This document shows, in pieces, positions 7,014-11,211 of a stretch of 11,211 nucleotides of DNA. Both the position numbers and the translations under genes were made by a program. Below the pieces are notes generated by a model. That model was not told where the DNA came from and ran no database searches. It was given only the letters and a program-made list of their open reading frames with translations. The number at the start of each line of letters is the position of its first letter. Position 1 is the first letter of the stretch. Origin of the DNA: Deltaproteobacteria bacterium (lineage in GTDB: Bacteria; Desulfobacterota; DSM-4660; Desulfatiglandales; HGW-15); assembly GCA_019307805.1 (NCBI GenBank), contig JAFDIX010000043.1:1-11211 (forward strand), given 5' to 3'.

Positions 7014-7134
7014 CTGGATTTTTCTCTCGCAGAGGCCACAGTCGCCGATCCATCCTCCGTAGCAGACTACTGCGGAGGACGGGCGCGCCATAGCCGCTAT
7101 GGCGACGGCGCGAGTTCACTGAGTTTTGGGTTTT
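7014..7134. repeat. Dispersed 122-bp hairpin repeat, copy 2
   Basis: Second copy of the element at 3265-3386, same orientation, 121 bp, with the identical 84-bp core at 7036-7119. Hairpins: stem 7053-7059 with 7073-7079, and CGCCATAGCCGCTATGGCG at 7086-7104. It begins exactly after the stop codon of the 58-aa gene and lies between convergent genes, where its hairpins could help separate transcripts. The two copies bracket AOR, the CoA ligase and the 58-aa gene. Confidence 0.9.
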
Positions 7135-7169
7135 TCTCTGTGCCCTTTGAGATCTCTGTGAGAGAATTT

Positions 7170-8621
7170 TTATTTTGGTTTTGTTGCTATGCGGCCGCGT
7201 ATGTTCTGTACAATCTTGCCTCTGCTGGAATGTTCGTCAAAAGTAACCTCTTCGACCCTGCCGTCACCTCGAACGAAGTAACATTTGTTGGGCTCCATGA
7301 GGACAGGAAAATATTCTCCCCCGATATCCTGATAAAGATCAACGCGCATCAGGCCCTCAGTCGGGTCTGCCGACTCAACGATGCCCAGGAGTCCATCCTT
7401 TTCGATGACCTTGTAATCGCCGTCTTCTGATTCGTACCCGATCAGATCCGAAGAGAAATGGTGCACATAGATGTCAGCATCAAAGGGGTAGAGCTCTCCC
7501 CTGACCCATTCATAGACCTCCCCCTCTCTCTGAACGATTCTTTTCCCCGAGGTAAGGATAGGTCGCTGGGCCGTGAGATTGTCAGGGTTGTGCGTGAAGA
7601 CCAGTTTTTCAATGGGGGCGTTCCTGATATCAGGGTAATCCGTGTGGACAACGCTGTTTCTCCTGGCAACGTCATGGACTACAAGGGACCCATCATAGGC
7701 AGCCATGGCCGCATCATAGCGCTCCTGACTCCAGGTCCGTTCAATGAAATCATTAATATCGCCATAAATGATAGAACCCTTGTCAAACTCCTCACGGCTT
7801 ATGCCATCAAACTTCTGGGGTCGTTTTTCCTCGCAAAACTCTTTCCAAAGAGACGGCTTGTACACGGTGTCTGCGCTGAATATGAGACTGTTATTTTCAG
7901 TAGTGAATTTAAAGGCAATGGTGGGGACCCCATGCCAGACCGAAGACTTGATGGCCTTGACCGTGAGCCCGGCCTCTTCGTCGATATAAATATTCTGGTC
8001 CTCTTCATAGAATTGCTTTGAGGAGAAAGGATAATAGCTCTCCGGTTCAACCCACTCGCCGCGGTCACTATCCTTTAAAAGGAGCCTGGGGCGGTTGGCG
8101 GCAGGATTGATAAAAATTTTTGCCTTTTCCGGGCCAATCCCGTTTCCCTCCCGGTCCTCCACCTGATAGCTGAAACTCCCTTCATTGGATGCTTTCAGAC
8201 TGATAAAGTACCTGCTCCTGGGGCCGATGATGGTTTCATCAACCATGTTTTCATAGGGAATATCCACAACACGCTTCGAGTCGTGGGAGAGGGACCTTTC
8301 GAGGGCCCCCTTTGAATTCTTGGCATATTCTTCCAGAATGGGTTCTGAGGATATGAGTTTGACCTTGCCTTTGAACAGGGGATTGTAAAATGTAAAAAGG
8401 ACAATGTCGGTGAACCAGCGCTTGTGATCCTCATGGGAATGGGTACCGAAAATGCCTTTTATCTCTGAGATTCCCTGGTATCCCAGGGTGGGGAAAATGG
8501 GTGATCCGCACTCAAGCAGGTAGGAGCAACCGTTGACAGTGACCATGTAGCCACTGCTCTCTCCCATCATGGAAAAGGGGCTGGTATTACCAATAACATC
8601 AAAATAGATATCGTCGCGCAT
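7170..8621 (-). CDS. Large metallo-beta-lactamase-fold hydrolase
   Basis: A 483-aa protein with a metallo-beta-lactamase core in an RNase Z-like arrangement. HxHxDH is present as HSHEDH (61-66), followed by candidate ligands His230 (VWHGVPTIAF), Asp251 (FSADT), His316 (VVHDV) and His344 (VFTHN). These predict a dinuclear metal (Zn or Fe) hydrolase, cytoplasmic because no signal peptide or membrane segment is seen. It is longer than usual: about 110 residues are inserted between the first motif and the second half of the core (about 105-215), and a tail of about 135 residues follows the last His. The insert and tail match no family I know, so substrate is open (cyclic nucleotide, RNA or small ester are all possible). 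No good Shine-Dalgarno site precedes ATG 8621. It is transcribed toward the catabolic block and has its own candidate promoter. Confidence 0.85.
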   Translation of the reverse strand: MRDDIYFDVIGNTSPFSMMGESSGYMVTVNGCSYLLECGSPIFPTLGYQGISEIKGIFGTHSHEDHKRWFTDIVLFTFYNPLFKGKVKLISSEPILEEYAKNSKGALERSLSHDSKRVVDIPYENMVDETIIGPRSRYFISLKASNEGSFSYQVEDREGNGIGPEKAKIFINPAANRPRLLLKDSDRGEWVEPESYYPFSSKQFYEEDQNIYIDEEAGLTVKAIKSSVWHGVPTIAFKFTTENNSLIFSADTVYKPSLWKEFCEEKRPQKFDGISREEFDKGSIIYGDINDFIERTWSQERYDAAMAAYDGSLVVHDVARRNSVVHTDYPDIRNAPIEKLVFTHNPDNLTAQRPILTSGKRIVQREGEVYEWVRGELYPFDADIYVHHFSSDLIGYESEDGDYKVIEKDGLLGIVESADPTEGLMRVDLYQDIGGEYFPVLMEPNKCYFVRGDGRVEEVTFDEHSSRGKIVQNIRGRIATKPK

Positions 8622-8626
8622 GTTTT

Positions 8627-8653
8627 GTATAGGAAATATACTGCCTCAGGCAG
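8627..8653 (-). promoter_or_regulatory. Two abutting inverted repeats in the hydrolase leader
   Basis: GTATA-GGAAA-TATAC (8627-8641) and CTGCC-TCA-GGCAG (8641-8653) share one base and occupy the leader of the hydrolase gene, ending 6 bp from its start codon. They could form an operator or RNA hairpins affecting a start that lacks a clear ribosome binding site. The symmetry is seen; the role is inferred. Confidence 0.4.
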
Positions 8654-8669
8654 AGAAAAATATCCAATA

Positions 8670-8699
8670 AGAATAATCGAAAAAAGGGACAAATGTCAA
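8670..8699 (-). promoter_or_regulatory. Candidate sigma70-type promoter of the metallo-hydrolase gene
   Basis: On the minus strand TTGACA (8694-8699) is followed after 18 bp by TATTCT (8670-8675, 4 of 6 consensus). The predicted transcript would start near 8663, giving a leader of about 40 nt that contains the inverted repeats. Confidence 0.5.
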
Positions 8700-8786
8700 T
8701 TGTTCGTGATACTTCGGGGTGGGAAATTTCCTCTAAGGGTATGATTATACTTGAAAAAGAGGTGTATTGAGTAGTTACAAAGGATA

Positions 8787-10625
8787 TTACGCTACCCGAA
8801 CATTGAAGGTCTCTATGGGAGAATGGATGCCCTTTACCTTGATTTCTCCCATTTTTTCGGCCTCCAGGAGATCTTTCACCCTGCCATAGGTCCTTTGGCT
8901 GATCAATATTTGGCCGGATTTGGCAAGGGATTCCAACCGGGCAGCCACATTTACCTGGTTGCCGATCACGGTATAATCCCTGTGCAGTTCTGATCCTATG
9001 CTTCCCACTGTCATATATCCGGTATTGATACCGATGCCGATTCCGAGTTCATAGCCATACATGCGCCAGTCTCCCTTTAATGCGGCCACTTTTTTTTGCA
9101 TATCTACCGCCATCAGGACGGCACGCTGGGCGTGGTCTTCCATTGGGACGGGGTCCCCGAAAAAGATGAGCAGGCCATCTCCGATGATCTTGTTCAGGGT
9201 CCCTTCATAATGATGGATGAGATGGGTCATTTCGGTAATATAACTGTCCAGAAGAGGAAAAATTTCCTCAGGTTCCAGGCTGTCGGTCAGGCTGGAAAAG
9301 CTGCGAATATCGGAAAACATGACGGTCATCATCTTTCTCTTTGGTTCAGGGTCCAGGGGTTCACCGCTGTCCAGAATCTTTTCCGTCAGCCTTGGAGATA
9401 AATAACGCCTCAATTCGTTGTATCTCTTCAACTCCTCAACCTGTTCCTTGACCCTCGACTCCAGTTCCCGATTAAAGCGCGCCAACTTTTCCTTGGTTGC
9501 CCTGAGATCTGCGGTGCGCTGCAGCACCTTGTCCTCCAGGTTCTTTGCATAATCTTCCAGCTTGAGCTTGGCCCGATGCAACTCCCTGTTGGTATCCTGT
9601 AATTCTCGGTATGCCCTGTTTCTCGCCTCCATGCTTTCCTTGAGTTTCTCAATAGTCTCCATCAAACCCTCTCCTGATTCCCGGGAGTGCCTGGAAAGCC
9701 TGAAGACATGGGCGAGGCGGTCTGGAAGGGAAGTGCGCTCATAGGTCACTTCCAGAATGAAGTAGGGGGCCTTGAAAAATTCTCCCGCCTTGAGGAGAAT
9801 TCTGTTGTCCCATTCCAGGGTGTCCTGGATGAGAATGGCTTCTTTGCTATCCTCCGTCTTTGTGTATGGGCCCCTGGGCAATTCTCTGTACTTTCCCAAA
9901 TAGATATCGCGGCCGTTGATCCTCTCCGGCTCCAGAAGGACTTTCCTGCCGACTACTCTTCTTTGCCCTGAATGGGGGTCAACCACTGTCAGTCGACGGT
10001 CCTCCATCCTGGCATCCAGACCGTAGCGGGTGTACTCCGGTTCATGGTTGAAAAGGCTTTCCGGGTCATAGGGGTTTAAGGGCTGCCTGACCGTTGCAAG
10101 CCCGAGTCCCCAGAGAGTGGGGATGGCGCAGAGAATGCCCCTCAGATAGGGATCCCCGATATAGTCCTGGTGTACGTCCATATCTTCATGGAAGGTGATT
10201 CTCAGGAGGGCCTTCATTTTTCCGCAGGATTTATCAAAGAATGGGGGAATGACCAACTCTATTTCCTTCGTATCATTGAAATGTCTGTTAAAGAAGGGGA
10301 GTCTCTTCATCCCGTCACTGGGGCTGGTGAAGATACGGGCGAAGTACTGGAGTCGTCCCCAGGAATGAAGGGTGGCAGAGGATGCCCCGCAGTGGAAAAA
10401 AAAGTAGGTTTCCCCCACCATCTTCTTGCCTTTCCGGAAGATCTTCAGAAAATTGTTATAGGTTGTCCATTCGTCCTCGTTCAGGAAAAAGGCCTCTGGT
10501 GTGGGGAAACGGTCTGAAGGATAAGGGAGATCAAGAAAGAGGGAGTCATGATGACCCAGCTTGCTCTTCACATAGGATGCGATGATCCTGATGTTGCGGT
10601 TGCTGATGCAATTGATCCGGCTCAT
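8787..10625 (-). CDS. Soluble class III adenylate/guanylate cyclase with N-terminal sensor-like domain
   Basis: A cyclic nucleotide-forming enzyme. Residues are numbered from the upstream TTG at 10670; the preferred ATG at 10625 is residue 16. The C-terminal catalytic domain (about 445-627) has both metal aspartates, Asp454 (MFSDIRSFS) and Asp498 (IIGDGLLIFFG), transition-state Asn574 and Arg578 (VNVAARLE), and the base-selecting pair Lys494 and Thr567 (DYTVIG). Lys/Thr is the pattern of class IIIb adenylate cyclases, the soluble bicarbonate-responsive type, so cAMP is the likely product. A coiled coil of about 90 residues (340-430) joins it to an N-terminal domain (about 16-330). I recognise this only loosely as resembling the V4R/heme-NO-binding-like sensor regions of deltaproteobacterial signalling proteins (low certainty). 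No membrane segment is seen. Neither start has a good Shine-Dalgarno site; ATG is chosen because the recognisable domain starts just after it. Confidence 0.88.
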   Translation of the reverse strand: MSRINCISNRNIRIIASYVKSKLGHHDSLFLDLPYPSDRFPTPEAFFLNEDEWTTYNNFLKIFRKGKKMVGETYFFFHCGASSATLHSWGRLQYFARIFTSPSDGMKRLPFFNRHFNDTKEIELVIPPFFDKSCGKMKALLRITFHEDMDVHQDYIGDPYLRGILCAIPTLWGLGLATVRQPLNPYDPESLFNHEPEYTRYGLDARMEDRRLTVVDPHSGQRRVVGRKVLLEPERINGRDIYLGKYRELPRGPYTKTEDSKEAILIQDTLEWDNRILLKAGEFFKAPYFILEVTYERTSLPDRLAHVFRLSRHSRESGEGLMETIEKLKESMEARNRAYRELQDTNRELHRAKLKLEDYAKNLEDKVLQRTADLRATKEKLARFNRELESRVKEQVEELKRYNELRRYLSPRLTEKILDSGEPLDPEPKRKMMTVMFSDIRSFSSLTDSLEPEEIFPLLDSYITEMTHLIHHYEGTLNKIIGDGLLIFFGDPVPMEDHAQRAVLMAVDMQKKVAALKGDWRMYGYELGIGIGINTGYMTVGSIGSELHRDYTVIGNQVNVAARLESLAKSGQILISQRTYGRVKDLLEAEKMGEIKVKGIHSPIETFNVRVA

Positions 10626-11024
10626 GGCAGGCAATTCCCAGAGGGAGAAGCAGTGCTTCCCATTTTTCAATAGATCGCTTTATCGTGCGGCATCCCTGAA
10701 ACCCGTCAAAGCGCATTAATCGGTTCCGTGGTCCGCAGGAAAAGGGGGTCCAAAAACGTCCATCCTGATACCAGTGAATCGCGCTGAAAGCTGTTTGCTG
10801 ATGGCTGACTGCTGCATCCAGAAACCGGGGACCCGCCCGCAAGGGTGGGGAGTCCAAGCGAAGTGCGGACAAATCTCCAATTTCTGGATGCATAATAAGC
10901 AACCAATGTGCCAATGGGACAACCTGTTGAAATTGCGGGGCCTCACAGCTTTTGAGTAATCAGACTAGGCATTTTTTGATAGGATAATGCACAGGTCTTT
11001 GTGCTTTAGGGCCCTTTTTTCACC
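10626..11024. other. Gene-free stretch between the cyclase and the tRNA
   Basis: No convincing gene lies here apart from the possible 15-codon extension of the cyclase to TTG 10670. Short open frames on both strands lack ribosome binding sites and family likeness. The stretch holds the 80-bp inverted-repeat element at 10813-10892. It also holds a 5-bp hairpin GCACA/TGTGC (10989-10993 with 11000-11004) followed by AGGGCCCT and a T6 run (11008-11020), which may be a weak terminator. The cyclase promoter must lie here but I cannot place it. Confidence 0.5.
10813..10892. repeat. 80-bp element with perfect 12-bp inverted ends
   Basis: TGCATCCAGAAA (10813-10824) and its exact reverse complement TTTCTGGATGCA (10881-10892) enclose 56 bp. 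Inside is a 7-bp hairpin with a GCAA tetraloop, CCCGCCC/GGGTGGG (10832-10849, one G-T pair), and a second short pairing GTCC/GGAC (10852-10855 with 10866-10869). The layout fits a small non-autonomous repeat or a structured RNA. No flanking target duplication was evident. Confidence 0.7.
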
Positions 11025-11052
11025 TTGACAACAGGGCATCATGATATACAAT
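11025..11052 (+). promoter_or_regulatory. Sigma70-type promoter of the proline tRNA
   Basis: TTGACA (11025-11030), 16-bp spacer, TACAAT (11047-11052, 5 of 6). The predicted start near 11059 lies just 5' of the mature tRNA. Confidence 0.75.
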
Positions 11053-11063
11053 CATCTCAAAGT

Positions 11064-11140
11064 CGGGACGTGGCGCAGACTGGTAGCGCACCTGAATGGG
11101 GTTCAGGGGGTCGCAGGTTCAATTCCTGTCGTCCCGACCA
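11064..11140 (+). tRNA. tRNA-Pro (anticodon GGG)
   Basis: A full cloverleaf of 77 nt. The acceptor stem is CGGGACG/CGTCCCG, the D arm GCGC/GCGC, and the anticodon stem CCTGA/TCAGG with loop ATGGGGT. The anticodon GGG is at 11098-11100, reading CCC and CCU proline codons. The T arm is GCAGG-TTCAATT-CCTGT, the discriminator is A, and CCA is encoded at 11138-11140. It is a single-gene unit with its own promoter and terminator. Confidence 0.97.
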
Positions 11141-11150
11141 GAAAAAAACA

Positions 11151-11182
11151 AGCACCAGGGATTGCTCCCCGGTGCTTTTTTT
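11151..11182 (+). terminator. Rho-independent terminator of the tRNA
   Basis: AGCACC/GGTGCT (11151-11156 with 11171-11176) is extended inward by GGG/CCC after one A-C mismatch, and a run of seven T follows the stem. It starts 10 nt after the tRNA CCA. Confidence 0.9.
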
Positions 11183-11211
11183 GTGTCCAGCTAAAAGGCT
11201 TGTATCGGGCA

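Noticed and set aside
7019..7139. TTTTTCTCT at both ends of repeat copy 2 as a target-site duplication
   Set aside because: The left copy of the motif is also present in repeat copy 1, so it belongs to the element; copy 1 has no matching right end.
7153..7175. TCTCT-GTG-AGAGA followed by a T-rich stretch as terminator of the plus-strand operon
   Set aside because: The stem has only 5 bp with two GC pairs, and it overlaps the end of the opposing gene; too weak to call.
7458..8021. A 187-codon plus-strand frame inside the metallo-hydrolase region
   Set aside because: It is antisense to the HxHxDH-containing gene and lacks a ribosome binding site and homology.
10546..10914. Minus-strand frames upstream of the cyclase as possible small genes
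   Set aside because: They overlap the inverted-repeat element and the cyclase start, with no Shine-Dalgarno site or family pattern.
11064..11140. tRNA-Pro as an integration site of a genomic island
   Set aside because: No integrase and no repeat of the tRNA 3' end is seen within the window; the edge lies 71 bp downstream, so this cannot be judged.
1..11211. CRISPR array, toxin-antitoxin, phage or defence system
   Set aside because: No regularly spaced repeats, Cas-like, nuclease-toxin or phage-like proteins are seen on either strand.

Overview
The window reads as chromosomal DNA of an anaerobic bacterium, most likely a Desulfobacterota (deltaproteobacterial) sulfate reducer or syntroph or a close relative. 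This is inferred from gene content: a tungsten-type aldehyde:ferredoxin oxidoreductase, a ferredoxin/GltD-type flavoprotein, a phenylacetate-CoA-ligase-like enzyme and an ACMSD-type amidohydrolase. Moderately high GC, good Shine-Dalgarno sites on the main catabolic genes and hairpin-rich intergenic repeats fit this.

Plus-strand block, 1-7013. The window opens inside a Fe-S/flavin oxidoreductase whose 5' end lies outside. It is followed directly by a 5'-truncated RidA gene, then an amidohydrolase (2162-3163), an AOR-family tungsten enzyme (3406-5244), an acyl/aryl-CoA ligase (5498-6835) and a 58-codon gene (6837-7013). A plausible joint role is oxidation of an aromatic or other aldehyde to the acid by AOR, passage of electrons through ferredoxin to the GltD-like flavoprotein and NAD(P), and activation of the acid to its CoA thioester by the ligase. 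The amidohydrolase could act as a decarboxylase or hydrolase on the same substrate class. The substrate cannot be read from the sequence.

Two nearly identical direct repeats of about 122 bp (3265-3386 and 7014-7134), each with two hairpins, bracket exactly the AOR, ligase and 58-codon block.

Minus-strand block, 7170-10670. A large metallo-beta-lactamase-fold hydrolase (7170-8621) and a soluble class III nucleotidyl cyclase with an N-terminal sensor-like region and a coiled coil (8787-10625 or 10670) point back toward the first block. The hydrolase has its own candidate promoter, with two inverted repeats in its leader.

Right end. A gene-free stretch (about 10671-11024) holds an 80-bp element with perfect 12-bp inverted ends. 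A proline tRNA (GGG anticodon, CCA encoded) follows, with a good sigma70-type promoter and a rho-independent terminator.

I found no CRISPR array, transposase, integrase, phage gene or recognisable defence system. The most unusual points are the repeat-bracketed catabolic block, a degenerate GIY-YIG-like tail on the flavoprotein, the RidA remnant, the amidohydrolase lacking the first metal His, and the small conserved-looking gene after the ligase.
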